This document shows positions 50,686-61,923 of a stretch of 64,000 nt of DNA, piece after piece (within the stretch, counting starts at the first letter, position 1; each line of letters opens with the position of its first letter). A model generated the notes under the pieces. That model was not told the DNA's origin, did no database searches, and saw nothing but the letters and a program-made list of their open reading frames with translations. Source of the stretch: Paramacrobiotus metropolitanus (Eukaryota > Tardigrada > Eutardigrada > Parachela > Macrobiotidae). A program made the translations under genes and the position numbers. The stretch spans positions 1 to 64,000 of the forward strand of contig NW_026570507.1 in NCBI RefSeq assembly GCF_019649055.1, given 5' to 3'.

Positions 50686-53153
50686 TGTCAGGGAGTAACG
50701 GCAACTCACCTGACCTATTACCGGAACCAAAACCGCCGGATATAACTAACCCCCCTGCTCAATTAATCCCGGATCCGGAACCGGCCGCCAAACCAGCCGC
50801 CGGCGGATCCAGGTTTACCGCCCATCCGGCGACTAAGCCACATGGCCCTAGAGTTGCTGCCATGCCAGGACGCGTAGAGTTCGCGCCTGGATTGTTTGGC
50901 CCTAGAGTTGAGGCCAAACCGACAGCCGTCCAACCAGCGGCCAAGTCGTTTTTCGGAGCCGGGACTATTGTCCAGGTAAACCGATCACGTGGAACAGCGA
51001 GACGTCGCACCACGAACATGACGTACCCCAGATCGGCGTCAAAATCATCCCCATCTGACAGTGCACCGGAGGGATGGTCCGTACAAAATACGGACAGTGA
51101 GGTTGATCCACCAGAGAAGTGGACAGCCGAACCTCTTGAGGCGTCAAGTCCCCGAACCTGCTGGCCCCAGACCGGTGGACGACCCCTCGGATCCGCACCA
51201 ACAGCGCGGACCATTAACAACTCACGGACTTCTACAAAAATCCCAGGAACTGTTGCGTTTTCCACCTTAAAAGAAACGGCAGCGCCACAACGGGAAGAGT
51301 CCGCTCAACAGAAGCTCCCAACACCCATGGATGCTTCTAATGACCCAGGACCAGTGTTGCTAATCCCCATTATACCGGTGATGCGGGAAGTGACAGTTGG
51401 TCTTGATGAAAATCGCAAACCGAAGACTGTCCGAGCCTGGACACAATCGGTCCAAATTGGACCAGTCCACACGCTCGCAATGCTGGACACTGGAGCGGAG
51501 ACTTCCCTCATTAACCAGCAATTCTGCACCGCCAATGGCATCAAAACTGAGCCATTAGGACGGAACACCAAAATCCTTGGTGTTGCCGGCCAAACCGCTT
51601 TCGTGGTCTCCCATTGCTGCACCGTACCGGTGACATTGCAGGGATACAAGAGCCACCACACGTTCTTCGTCCAACCGACGACATCGGACGTGCAAGTTTT
51701 ACTTGGATGTGATTACCTTCACTCCAAGTTCACCTTCATCCTGAAGCCAAACGAAGAAATCGTTTGGGAAGCGGTAAAGTGTATCCCGATACCAGAGGCA
51801 CCGGGATCCGACAATGAAGTGAGGATAAATCTGCTTCGCGACACGACTGTCCGAGCTTCCACCTGTTCGGAATGCCTGGATACCATTGATAGCCTTGTCT
51901 GGGAACTGCGCGTCCGTAACGCCATTGAGCGCTACATGAAACAACTCCGCTCTGGCATACTCAAGCCAAATCACGGGATAGTAAAGACTATCCCGATACC
52001 AGAGGCACCGGCCCAACGACCGGTGCCTGACAGAGAAACTAAGGAGAAACTAGTCCAGCGATACAAGACATGGTTCATTGGAGTACGAAACTTCCTCCAG
52101 TACCGCGCTGACCGACTCCTTGCCCTAGAACAGGGCTGGCTTGAAGAAAAAGGCGTGTCACCAACGTGGCCGCAAATAGCCGCAGAATACGGACCGTTTG
52201 CCCAAGAAATGGACAAACTCCTCGAAGAGGGATCATTATGGGAGGATGAACGTCCAGCCCTGCTGTGGGAATACAAAGAGTACCACATGGAAACGCCGAA
52301 GGCACTCCAACGGATGTGCCCGGACCTCTTCGACGAAATTATAAAACTTCACAAGAATATGGCCCGACATACTGATGTAACCGCCAGCATATGGCCAAGG
52401 TATGACTTGTCCGTGACCAACGTCAGGACCATACCGGCACCATTGCCAGAAGCTGCACCGCACATTGCGACAAGAGTGCGCTTCAATGATGGCCCACACC
52501 CGGAACAGGGAGGCTATAGGAGGGACACCAGCCAAACGCAGGACCCTTCATCAGAGGAAGTCCAACTGACTTGCATTCTATGTGGAGACGGCGTTGAAGC
52601 GGTAATACGGGCCATACAGACCCGTGCTGCTCAGCGGTGGACAGGAGGCCGACCAGCCTCACCACTCCCTAACGGGGATCGTCCAACCACATTGGCTGAC
52701 TCGGACGGACCTGAGAACCAGGAAGCCGAAACCGAGTCGCCAGAGAACCGAGAATCGGATCTCGTGACTGAACCGGCACCAACGGTGACCGGCGGCGAGC
52801 CAACCTCTAACGAGGACAAAGGCGAGCCACAGTCAGAGCAGGACGACAAACCCGAGTCTACCGACTCGGACGTCCAAAGCTCGAGTGACTCACCGGACAC
52901 TGACTCCGACAACCAATCATCGGAGGAGTCCAGTGATGATGAAGACGACCCAACCATTCGCCAACTTCGGGCCGAAGCACCAACCGTTCGCCGAACCAGG
53001 CTGCAGCGGCAAATGGACGGCCTTAAAGAAGAAAAAGAAGTCGTCTTCGTCCATAAGCGGTACACCATACCAGCCTACTCAACCTGCTGGGTAAAGGTCC
53101 GCACATACAGAACCATGAATCCAAAGCGCCCGGTCCACTTCAACTCGTTATGA
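50685..53153 (+). CDS. pro: Element C protease ORF
   Basis: The ORF has 822 codons, with its ATG overlapping the gag stop. The N-terminal third is Pro-rich and disordered. The aspartic protease follows (TLAMLDTGAETSLIN, then VLLGCDYLHSKF), then two IPIPEAPG peptides encoded by hairpin motifs (51785-51805 and 51992-52012). A helical Trp-rich segment and a long acidic Ser/Asp/Glu tract come next. In element A the protein continues from here to RT. In C it breaks at 53153, where a frame change and stop codons begin. The protease motifs themselves are intact. Confidence 0.8.
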   Translation: MSGSNGNSPDLLPEPKPPDITNPPAQLIPDPEPAAKPAAGGSRFTAHPATKPHGPRVAAMPGRVEFAPGLFGPRVEAKPTAVQPAAKSFFGAGTIVQVNRSRGTARRRTTNMTYPRSASKSSPSDSAPEGWSVQNTDSEVDPPEKWTAEPLEASSPRTCWPQTGGRPLGSAPTARTINNSRTSTKIPGTVAFSTLKETAAPQREESAQQKLPTPMDASNDPGPVLLIPIIPVMREVTVGLDENRKPKTVRAWTQSVQIGPVHTLAMLDTGAETSLINQQFCTANGIKTEPLGRNTKILGVAGQTAFVVSHCCTVPVTLQGYKSHHTFFVQPTTSDVQVLLGCDYLHSKFTFILKPNEEIVWEAVKCIPIPEAPGSDNEVRINLLRDTTVRASTCSECLDTIDSLVWELRVRNAIERYMKQLRSGILKPNHGIVKTIPIPEAPAQRPVPDRETKEKLVQRYKTWFIGVRNFLQYRADRLLALEQGWLEEKGVSPTWPQIAAEYGPFAQEMDKLLEEGSLWEDERPALLWEYKEYHMETPKALQRMCPDLFDEIIKLHKNMARHTDVTASIWPRYDLSVTNVRTIPAPLPEAAPHIATRVRFNDGPHPEQGGYRRDTSQTQDPSSEEVQLTCILCGDGVEAVIRAIQTRAAQRWTGGRPASPLPNGDRPTTLADSDGPENQEAETESPENRESDLVTEPAPTVTGGEPTSNEDKGEPQSEQDDKPESTDSDVQSSSDSPDTDSDNQSSEESSDDEDDPTIRQLRAEAPTVRRTRLQRQMDGLKEEKEVVFVHKRYTIPAYSTCWVKVRTYRTMNPKRPVHFNSL

Positions 53154-53282
53154 CGACCACACCGCCGACTCCTACCGGTCGAGGCGGAGGTAGAAACACG
53201 TCAGGACGAGTACGCATGGATCCAGATCCAGAAAAAGTCTCTACGCGACCAAGTCCTCCGTAAAGGTGCAAGAATCGGCCAC

Positions 53283-53847
53283 ATGTATTATAGCGATATA
53301 TATGAGCCAGACATCAGAGAGGACGGCGTGGATTGGTCCATACCAAACGCCAGCGCCCTACCATGGCCAAAAGAGGCGGGACACAATCCAGAGAGACAGC
53401 GTACCATAACTGACTATGCAAAGGTCCGGGCAACTGTAAAAGTGGAGCTCCCACCGGAGTCCATCACACCGGTCCAAGTCAATATCGACTTCGCCGTTGA
53501 CCCAAGGCAGAAACTCATGTATCTTGGAACGCAAAGACACCAAACGGAGTCTGGCCATGCTTGACGGACCAGTCCAGCATGACGGCAGAAGTTTCACCAT
53601 ATTGGTCTCGAACTACTCGAAGGAAACCCACATACTCCGAAAGGGTATGGACATGGGCCGAGTAGAACCATATGAAGAGGCCACGGACGAAGAGTTCGCC
53701 CGGATCAATTCCCTCCAAACCGGTGAGGAAGATCCAGAAGTGGAACGCGCAATCCGCGCTCACATCGCCAACGAACATTCTGGCGACCACTTGACCGAGG
53801 AGCAAACCGCTCTACTCCGTCACGACTTATGGGAACTCAGGGCCTAA
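53283..53847 (+). pseudogene. pol: Element C pol, region before RT, broken
   Basis: Two overlapping frames (53283-53564 and 53497-53847) together match the segment before the RT of element A (for example HILRKGMDMGRVEPYEE against the QFLGYVEPYDH area). At least one frameshift lies between them. A TAA at 53845-53847 follows LWELRA and the RT continues in that frame. Confidence 0.65.
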
Positions 53848-54924
53848 TTCCCCACGTCCAAAAAGCCCTACGGCGACGTTAAGGGAGTGACCCACGTCAT
53901 AGAAGTTGGCGACGCTGCACCCATCAAAACGAACCCAACCCGAACGAGTTGGCAGGGACGCGAGTTCATCAATAAGCACGTCCAGGAAATGCTGGACCAA
54001 GGCGTCATCGAACCGTCCATGGCAGCGTGGAGTTTCCCAGTGATCCTCGCTTCGAAGAAAAACGGCGACGGAACCATGGGCACCCGGTTCTGCATAAACT
54101 ACATAAAGCTGGACTCGGTGACCAAAAAGAACAATTATCCATTGCCCAATCCAGACGAACTTCTGGATCAATGTGCAGGCAACGCCTACTGCGGCAAGGT
54201 AGATTGTCAGTCCGGATTCTGGCAAATCCCAATGGACCCAGCGTCCATGGACTACACTACCTTCGTTACACCAGAAGGGATGTACCGGTTCAAACAAATG
54301 CCGTTTGGCGTCTGCAACGGGCCAGCCACATTCCAAATGACCATGGACAAGATTATGGCGCCAGCACGCAAGAAAGGCGGCGTCTTCGCATACATCGACG
54401 ACGTGATATTCTTCGGCAAGACTTTTGACGAATTTAGGCAAGCGTTTAGAAATACGCTCATCTGCCTGAGGGATGCCAGATTCACGATAAAACCGTCGAA
54501 GTGCGAATTCGGAATGGAGAAACTCCAATTCCTTGGACACATCCTCAGCAAGGATGGCGTCCACACTGACCCAGAGAAGGTTGCGGCCATCGCCGAGAAA
54601 CAACCGCCCAGGACCGAGCGGCAACTGCGCTCGTTTCTTGGACTCGCCAATTACTACCGGAAGTTCATTCTGGGCTACGCCCAGAAGACTTCCAAGATGT
54701 ACGAACTCCTGCGGAAGGAAAGTTCGGTCAAGGACGACTGGACAGACGCCCACACCGCCGAGTTCAATGACATTAAGAAGGCCCTAACGGAAGCCCCAAT
54801 TTTGGCCAAATTCGATGCGACCAAGCGGACCACCATCGAATGTGATGCGAGTGGCGCTGGCATCGGAGCCATACTCAGCCAAGACTCAAGGCCAATTGCC
54901 TACGCGAGTCGTGTCCTACATTGA
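53848..54924 (+). CDS. pol: Element C reverse transcriptase
   Basis: Frame open from 53848 to a TGA at 54922-54924. Motifs in order: SWQGREFINKHVQEMLDQG, ILASKKNGDGTMGTRFCINY, YPLPNPDELLDQCAGN, GKVDCQSGFWQIP, MPFGVCNGPATFQ, the catalytic box AYIDD, FLGHILSKDG, the thumb RSFLGLANYYRKF, and the start of RNase H ECDASGAGIGAILSQ. It aligns closely by eye with element A and all RT motifs look intact. The TGA stands where A has a Gly codon (LH.AE). Confidence 0.88.
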   Translation, partial: FPTSKKPYGDVKGVTHVIEVGDAAPIKTNPTRTSWQGREFINKHVQEMLDQGVIEPSMAAWSFPVILASKKNGDGTMGTRFCINYIKLDSVTKKNNYPLPNPDELLDQCAGNAYCGKVDCQSGFWQIPMDPASMDYTTFVTPEGMYRFKQMPFGVCNGPATFQMTMDKIMAPARKKGGVFAYIDDVIFFGKTFDEFRQAFRNTLICLRDARFTIKPSKCEFGMEKLQFLGHILSKDGVHTDPEKVAAIAEKQPPRTERQLRSFLGLANYYRKFILGYAQKTSKMYELLRKESSVKDDWTDAHTAEFNDIKKALTEAPILAKFDATKRTTIECDASGAGIGAILSQDSRPIAYASRVLH

Positions 54925-55350
54925 GCTGAGAAAAACTACGGCGTGACCGAATGGGAATGCTTAGCCGTAGTCTGGGCCGTTCAAAAGTTTAAGCACTACA
55001 TCGACCACGGACCATTCACAGTAAGGACGGACTACAGAGCCCTGACCAACCTGCTCAGATGCGAGTCTAACCGGCCCGGCATCAACCCTCGTCTTACTCG
55101 ATGGGCCCTTGCCTTACAGGGAAGGGACATCACCATTGAGTATAAGCCAGGCACTTTCTGCGACAACGCCGACGCGCTGTCCAGATGGCCACTCGAACGG
55201 GACGATGATAAAGGCCCACATCAAGAATTGGACCAGTTCCCGAACTTCGAGGATTATAAAGACGAGATTCCAGCCCGCGTCATAAAGGTGCGAAGCCTGC
55301 AGGTTACTGATGAGGATCCCACAGATGATTGGGAAACCTCTCCTTCCTGA
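54925..55350 (+). pseudogene. pol: Element C RNase H, C-terminal part
   Basis: In frame with RT after the TGA: EWECLAVVWAVQKFKHY, RTDYRALTNL and DNADALSR, the usual Gypsy RNase H end. The conserved RTDH reads RTDY here. It ends at 55350 and the reading passes to another frame. Non-functional without repair of the stop and shift. Confidence 0.75.
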
Positions 55351-55777
55351 TTGTAACGCAATCAGCGATTGGAATGAATTCAGCACGGCGGACATACGGG
55401 TCATCAATGTACCGGCGCCCAAACCGGACGAACCGGACCCCGTGGTCCCGCCATGTCCAGAAAAAGTAACGGACCGCACCGCGCAAGAACTGCGACGGAT
55501 GCAACACCGTGATCCAACCATGGCCAAGAAAATCCACGAGTTGGAACATCAGTCCGAAATGGACAAAAGGTCCAAACTACCTGAACACTATCAGATGGAT
55601 AACGGTGTGCTCTACCGACTCACCGAAATCAATGCCAAGCTCGAACGGAGACTTGTCATTCCACTCTTCATGCGGAAAAATATTATCCAGTCCTCCATGA
55701 CGGAAAAACAGGGAACCACTTTGGATACCGCAAGACCATTGAATCCGCCAAGCTTAGGTACTACTGGGACCGTATGA
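55310..55777 (+). pseudogene. pol: Element C integrase N-terminal zinc region, frame-shifted
   Basis: A second frame carries the linker between RNase H and integrase (NAISDWNEFSTADIRVINV, similar to ISDWNELSTATVRIVN in element A), then LTEINAKLERRLVIPLFM. The zinc-binding His region reads only partly, with the frame lost near 55715. The DNA then continues into the integrase frame at 55774. Confidence 0.65.
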
Positions 55778-56604
55778 GCAGCGACATACACGACTACATC
55801 GACCGATGTCAGACGTGTATCTTCGGCAAAGTACCGCGGCGAGCTACCTACGGTAAGCTGCAGCCGACCGACGCTGTTGCGCCTTGGTACCGCGTTTTTG
55901 CCGATTTCAAAGGACCATTACCGGTGACGGAAACCAAGAAGTACCGATACATCGCCGTAGTGGTCGACCAGATGACGAAGTTCACCATAGCCCGGCCGAC
56001 CAAAACAAACTCGGCCAAGGAGTTTGAGAAGTTCTTCGTCGAGGAAGTTGTCCTCAAATATGGGATGCCACACACAATGCACTCCGACCGGGGCACGCAT
56101 TTTACGGCAAAATCCTTCGCCAAAGTGGCGAAAATCTTCGGCATCGAACAAACGTTCGGTTCCGCTTACCACCCGGAGGGCCAAGGCCAAGTCCAACGTC
56201 AGATGCAAACGATCTGGGACGGAATTCGCGGCTTTGGCGGAGCTGGCGACGAACATCGTTGGCACCGGGCCTTACCTTACGTGATTTCCGGCATGAACCG
56301 TGCCGTTCACGCAACCACGGCATTCTCGCCATACCACATGTTGTATGGACGGGAAATGACCATACCGCAAGACGTCCTCGCTGGGACCAACGTCCCAGAA
56401 ACGTTTACGACTAACGAACGTTATGTCAAGAGGATGCAGCAGCGCCTGAACCGGGCGCATGAAATCGCGAAAACACGCATCGAAGAAGGGTTCCTGCGGG
56501 ATGCGGCCATCTATAACGAAAAGAAGGCCCAGGCCGAGTTCAAGAAACGGGACTTGGTCACCCTGAAGAACATAGTGGATGACCCGACCAATCCAAACAA
56601 GTAA
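55774..56604 (+). pseudogene. pol: Element C integrase core, catalytic Glu replaced by Gln
   Basis: Starts with the zinc-region Cys pair (CQTCIFGK). The DDE core has Asp in FADFKG and Asp in HSDRGTHF, but the third catalytic residue is Gln (GQVQRQM, codon 56194-56196 CAA) where element A has Glu. MLYGREMTIPQDV follows, with no stop here, unlike element A. The SH3-like end is partly present. With the Glu lost, this integrase should not catalyse strand transfer, on established knowledge of the DDE family. Confidence 0.82.
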
Positions 56605-57448
56605 GTATGAGGGCATCTACATCATACTTGGAATTCCTAAGCCAAGCACTTACTGGCTTAGAGAGCGAGACACCGGTGAAGAACTCACCGTATGTGTCGA
56701 CCGCTTGAAGCCGTACCTCAACCCGGACGGCCCAAGTCGCCGAATCACCCGTTCAACCAAGAAGAAGGGCGGCGACGCCGAACCTGAACCTACAGAGTCA
56801 GGACGGTGCAAAGACCAGACAGAGTTGGGACGGGATAAAGCGCAGGACTCACACAAGAAGGAACAAAGCGCAGGACTCCCTCAAATTACGACCGAATTGG
56901 AGAAGCTGCTGAAGAAGCAAAAGCCCGGAAGGGGCCCTTCCAAGAAAATTGTGGAAGAGCAGCAAAAGTCTCTGAAGATACCTGGCCTTAAACGGCCAGA
57001 ACCAGAACCTGAAGACCTGGCCCCGAAACGTGGCCGTGGCCGACCTCGGAAGGCCAAACCGGACTTCGAGACGCAAGCCTTAACCAAACTGCAGAACCAG
57101 CCATTAGCCGTCATTGACCCAGAGTCAGTACCTGCGGAACCTGATAAAGCATCGGCCGCACCTGACAAGCCTGAACCTAAGCCAAGTCTACCAAGTCAGA
57201 GGCTGCCTGAAAAACCAAAAAGGCCAAAGTCGCCTAAAAAGCCGAAGGCAACACTTACGGCCCAGCAGGTCCTGGAAGAGGACAAAGTCGCTTATGATGA
57301 GGCAGACAAAGACCTTCTCACCCGCATAACTGTGGGCCGAGAAAAATCAGAAAAAAGCTTAACCAGCAAAAAGCAGAAGGCCAATACGCTCCAACCGGGC
57401 GTATTGGATAAGACGGTTGATAAGGCTGGACAGAATGACTTAAAATAA
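56579..57448 (+). pseudogene. pol: Element C pol C-terminal tail (GPY/F block and basic-Pro tail)
   Basis: A shifted frame carries the GPY/F-type sequence YEGIYIILGIPKPSTYWLRER and VDRLKPYLNP, followed by a ~230-residue tail rich in Lys, Pro and Glu. It contains an AT-hook-like PKRGRGRPRK and DEADKDLLTRITVG, matched in element A. Such tails could bind chromatin. It stops at 57448. The frame differs from the integrase core. Confidence 0.65.
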
Positions 57449-57650
57449 GCTTAGAATTAGCTTAACTTTTAATAGCAGTCACAGCCAACGCTGTTTGTTT
57501 GCTACCTTAACTAACTAACTTTAACTTTAACGAATCGGTTGCTCATCTGACACAGGTAGCTTAGAAGTAGCTAACCTATAATGCTAAACTAACCCTAGGT
57601 AGGAGTCTATCGTAGCGTAATTGGTCTCGCAACAGTGTCCCCACAGAACC

Positions 57651-59480
57651 ATGGAAGGACGACGACGCACCGACCGCTCTGACGACTCCGACCGAAGCGG
57701 CCGATCACACGCATACTCAAGACCGGAATCCCGGTCCGGCAGATCTTCCACTCGGTCGTCCAACCGGCCACCGAGTGTACAGAGAATGGGACTGACTCCA
57801 CAGCAGAAGTATGACTCGGGATGTGCGGACTGCAGACGCAACAGTTTGGACGTGTCCGGCCGGAGGGAAAACTCTCGAGGGGAGTATTTCCCCTGCGCAT
57901 ACCACTTGCGACCCGGGTTCCGTGATGAAGCAGAAAGAGCCTACGGCTTCTACTTGGAAGTGGTCAGAGGCAACTTCGACGCGTACTGCCACATGACCAG
58001 CCGTGATGGACGCCACCTGATCCCCCTACTGAGGGATCATGAACAGATAGAGATCCACGATCTCTATATGCATCGTAGCGGCGACAGACAACCCGGCTGG
58101 AGCAGCGCAGAAACTCAACCACCAATCCTTAGCCAAACGGCTCTGGATAAGAAGGCGGAACGTGACTTTGACCGTATGCGGTCCCGTAACACGGGTTCCG
58201 ACCGCTCATCAGGGCGCGGCCAAACGGCCGTCCCGAAAACTCATGACCAGTCCCATCAGCGCCGGCCATCGCCAGGCACTCGGCCCCACGGGCACGAGGT
58301 GTCAACTTCTGCGACATACGACCAGTTCATGGCCACCATCAATAGCCAGATGGTGGACCTCGTGGTCAAACAGCTGATGCAAGGCGGACTTTTAGATGCC
58401 TTAAAAGGCCAGTACGACCCGGCACGTGCTCAACAGCACGCGCCAGCGCCATTGGCACCGCTACCGCGGCAGCCAGATGACTTGCGCCACTACATCGACA
58501 CTCGCAACCAGGACCAGATTGGTCAACAAAACCGTGGCCATCCTCAGGAGCGCCAGCCGCAAACGCGGACTTCGCCCGGAAAACGGAATGAGGATGGAAG
58601 CCTGGTCGTTTCCAGTACTAAGCGGCCTGAGCGAACTGTCAGCTCAGTGGCCCAGAACATTAGCATCCATGTCCCAATGGACGCGGATCCCGCACCGCCG
58701 TCATCGGACCCGCCGGCCTGATCTGACGTCAGCCCCACTACAGCAGACTTCAACCCATACAAGTATGCGGCCGACCAAGGCGTCAACATCCGGCCACGTC
58801 CCCATCGGGAGATGACGGACTACATCATGAAGGCCAATCCGTACCCACGGACCAAATGGGCCCAAATTGACGCCATCATCCAGGACTTGCGAAACTTTGT
58901 CAAGTCGTCCGGACTCGAAACGGAGTTCCAGCGAAAAGACTGGCCCCACACCTTCAACATGGACGAGCACATTGCAAACCGTGAAGGCTACCCGATCGTC
59001 CGCAGTAACGCACTATCGTGCGCTACGGACGTCAACCTGTTGGGAGAGCCCATTACACGTCCGGACTGGAATGACTTGTGCGAATTGCACATCCGGGATG
59101 ACCAGTTGGATGTCGTCAAGTACCTGGCTCAGTTCGTCCTACCGGACGCGAACGCCAGCTTCCTGGTCACAGCAGCACGGGCCGCAATGCGAATCCCGCG
59201 CAGACCAGAGAGTTACGAAGAGGCCCCAACGGGTACTTATCATTATACTTGGAATGGTACGGTCATCCGTATCTTTGCGGCCAGACTTGGCCATCTGAGA
59301 AGCCATTGGGAACTTGAGACTGCCTACCGGCAGGGGAAGATCATCCCTCAACTTCTCACCCACGTGGCTCTGCTCGGAAACCAGATTCACGAGATCGAAG
59401 CAGGAGTCAAAATCCAGAGCGCGCTGAATACCTTTAATGGCCGCCAAAGACTACCTGTACAGCGATCCAAAGGACCATGA
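57651..59480 (+). CDS. Element C extra 3' ORF, interrupted by one TGA
   Basis: From ATG 57651 there are 609 sense codons with one in-frame TGA at 58719-58721. The first half is Arg/Ser/Asp-rich with a possible zinc site (CADCRR ... CAYH near residue 60-85) and a hydrophobic helix (INSQMVDLVVKQLMQGG). The second half (from 58812) is a compact, Trp-containing domain: TKWAQIDAIIQDLRNFVKSS, then CATDVNLLGEPITRPDW, ending in helices. No signal peptide or membrane segment, so not an envelope. I do not recognise it. It takes the same place as the extra ORF of A, but I could not align the two by eye. Confidence 0.6.
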
Positions 59481-59739
59481 TGACGCAGCCGCGTCGTTCG
59501 TTAACCGAACGGCATCGAGGAAACTTCCAACGAAGTTTCGCGCTCAGCGTTCGGCGGCATCATCCTCACAGAACCAGTCCCTGGCCGGCCAACACAGCCA
59601 AGAGGCCCAATCGACCAGCGCCTCCGGTCAACAAAACACGACCGAGCAGGAAATGGCGGAATACGAAAAGACTGTCGTCGACCCACTGAACCCAGATGGG
59701 ACCGGCGACCGCCAGAACCAAGGAGACGCGCAGGGATAG
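59437..59739 (+). CDS. Element C small overlapping ORF
   Basis: The ORF has 100 codons from ATG 59437 in another frame, overlapping the end of the preceding ORF by 44 bp. It is Ser/Gln/Asn-rich (SSSQNQSLAGQHSQEAQ) with acidic ends. No family known. An overlapping start like this often means translation reinitiation, or a lost frame of the ORF before it. Confidence 0.4.
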   Translation: MAAKDYLYSDPKDHDDAAASFVNRTASRKLPTKFRAQRSAASSSQNQSLAGQHSQEAQSTSASGQQNTTEQEMAEYEKTVVDPLNPDGTGDRQNQGDAQG

Positions 59740-61923
59740 GCCAACGGCCATTCCTGCATGTCGGCCCTGAACCGGGACCGACATTGGCCTGAACCGGACC
59801 TGACCACCACCATGGGTACAATCCAACGGTTGTTACCCTCGTCCAACAAACCTTGCCTACCGCCATGTAACGTCAACCTTACTGAACCAAAATCCCTGGA
59901 CCCTTAACCGGATTCCCCGGATTGGCTCTGGCTTAGCGGCTGGGACCATGAATTTGGCCTGGCCATCCCAGACCATCCGACGGAGTCCACCGGACCGAAC
60001 TTGGCGCGAGCTAAGTTCCCCGGCATGGAAAAGATCCAGCGCCCAAAAGGCGGCGACGGCCCGCATAGAGTTTGCGGTAAGCCATGGACAAGTCCTGGCC
60101 CATAGAGTTTGGACCAGGCCCGCTATAGGTCTAACGGCCCATATGCGGCTCACGAGTCTAGTTGCCATACCCCGCAACTGGGACCAGTGAGTAATGGGAG
60201 CCACATAGAAGTTGTGGTACGCCCACTTTTGTATGCAACGCCTGTGATAGGGGCAGAGGCCCAGAGGACCGCCCAGAGGCAAAATCAAAGATTCTCCTAC
60301 CGGAACCAAAACCGAAGAACTCACCGCCCAGAGGCCAAATGGAGATTTTCCTAGTCAGCAGACCGGATACTCCGTGGTAAACGCCTACCGCCGCCCACAA
60401 CTTAATTTTGGGAGTTTGGCCAGGCTAACCTGATGTTTTCGTCAGAGCCACTTAATTTTCGTCATGGCCACGGTCTGGAGAAAAGCATATCTGACATGGT
60501 ACCTGACATTCGCCTATCGGACATGGTAGCTGACTCATGGCCCACGGCCAGTGAGATGGACCAGATTCAACGAATCTGCAACTTTGGCCCGCCATTTACC
60601 TTGGCGCACCATTATGGCCCGCCATCCATTGTGGACCGTCGAAAAAACGACTAAGTCCATTTTGGCCCGCCAAACGACGCGGCCTGCCGAAAAACGACTA
60701 AGTCCACAACGGGGAGCCAAAGTCGGCCATACAGGACCTTTATGTCCCGCAACAGCCAGAGACACATCTCGCCACGCAGGAGCTACACGCCCCGCCCAGA
60801 GCATGTCGGAGACCGAGTTTGGACCGCCCCAACGGGTTTGGTCCATCACACTACTTCGGTCATGGGACTTAGAAATTTTTCCATTATGGCCCTCTTGGAC
60901 TTGGCGCATTTTTGGCCCGAGACGCATGACCAAACCGGCATGCAGGGCCAAACCAGGACCGCCCAAACGGGATCGGTCCATCACATCAATCTGGCCACTT
61001 GGAAGGAATCCGACAGGAATCTCACTCCCGCCAGAACATGGACCACCCTAACGGGTCGGTCCAACAGAGACATGTCAGACCAAAGCATGGACCACCCTAA
61101 CGGGACAGGTCCATCGCATCATTTGGTCATCCCAAATCTGACATGGAGCACCACTCCTGTCCAGAGGCATCCACAAGCCTCAACAGACCGTCCAACCGGG
61201 CTTGGTCCACTCCACTACAGGAGCACCACTCCTGTTCAGAGGCCATACCTATGGACCTCTCATGGATCACCCAACCGGGATTGGTCCATCATATCAGGAA
61301 GGGGACAAACTGTCCTTGCGAAAGCAACCGTGCCTTCCATACTCCGCACAGCTGAATTACTGCACTGGACACCGTGGACATCTCTGGGAACCGTCGCCCC
61401 AGATCCACAAGACCAGGCCAATCCTACAGGATTTATGCGGACCGTTAACTAGGACCCGTGTGGACAAGCCTACTCGGAATAAGTATTTTTGTCTAGTTTT
61501 TTTTAACCAGACCTGGTTTTTTCTAGACTTATAACCAAAGAAATTGTTGTTCTCATTTAGCCTACTAACCAAAGGAATTGGCTTTGGGATCTCTTACTTA
61601 TGATCTTACTTTCATTAATTCTCAATTGGAATTGTGATCTTTTTATTTCGATGTTTAACTTGAGCCTTATAAACTTTATTTTTTTACTTCATCGACCGAA
61701 GAAGCCTCATCAACCACCACACTGGAACCTCCAACACACAAAGTGCCCTCCAGATTTCGGCCGTTCGGTGCATGCACCGCGGGTCTGGATGCAGCGGCCC
61801 TACCGGGCAAGAGACAAAGCGGCATCCGGCCCTACCGGGTATCGGATCCTGGCACCCTACCGGGTTGGCCAGGGGCAGAGTCGGGACGGTGTTCGCAGGA
61901 GCTCACACTCCCGCCCAGAGGCA
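59740..61923 (+). repeat. Element C 3' untranslated region with degenerate repeat arrays
   Basis: No gene. Six imperfect copies of a GGACC...AACGGG...GGTCC unit start at 60821, 60956, 61040, 61089, 61186 and 61264, spaced 49 to 135 bp. Degenerate copies of the sequence that borders the right LTR (CCCGCCCAGAGGCATGTC) occur near 60790, 61150 and 61225. Three copies of CCCTACCGGG lie at about 61798-61866. An AT-rich block (61460-61740) separates the arrays. The purine tract before the LTR is weak (AGAGGCA). Confidence 0.65.

Noticed and set aside
60430-61534. Plus-strand ORFs of up to 236 codons in the 3' region of element C
   Set aside because: They run through the palindromic repeat arrays and share their period; repeat-driven, not coding.
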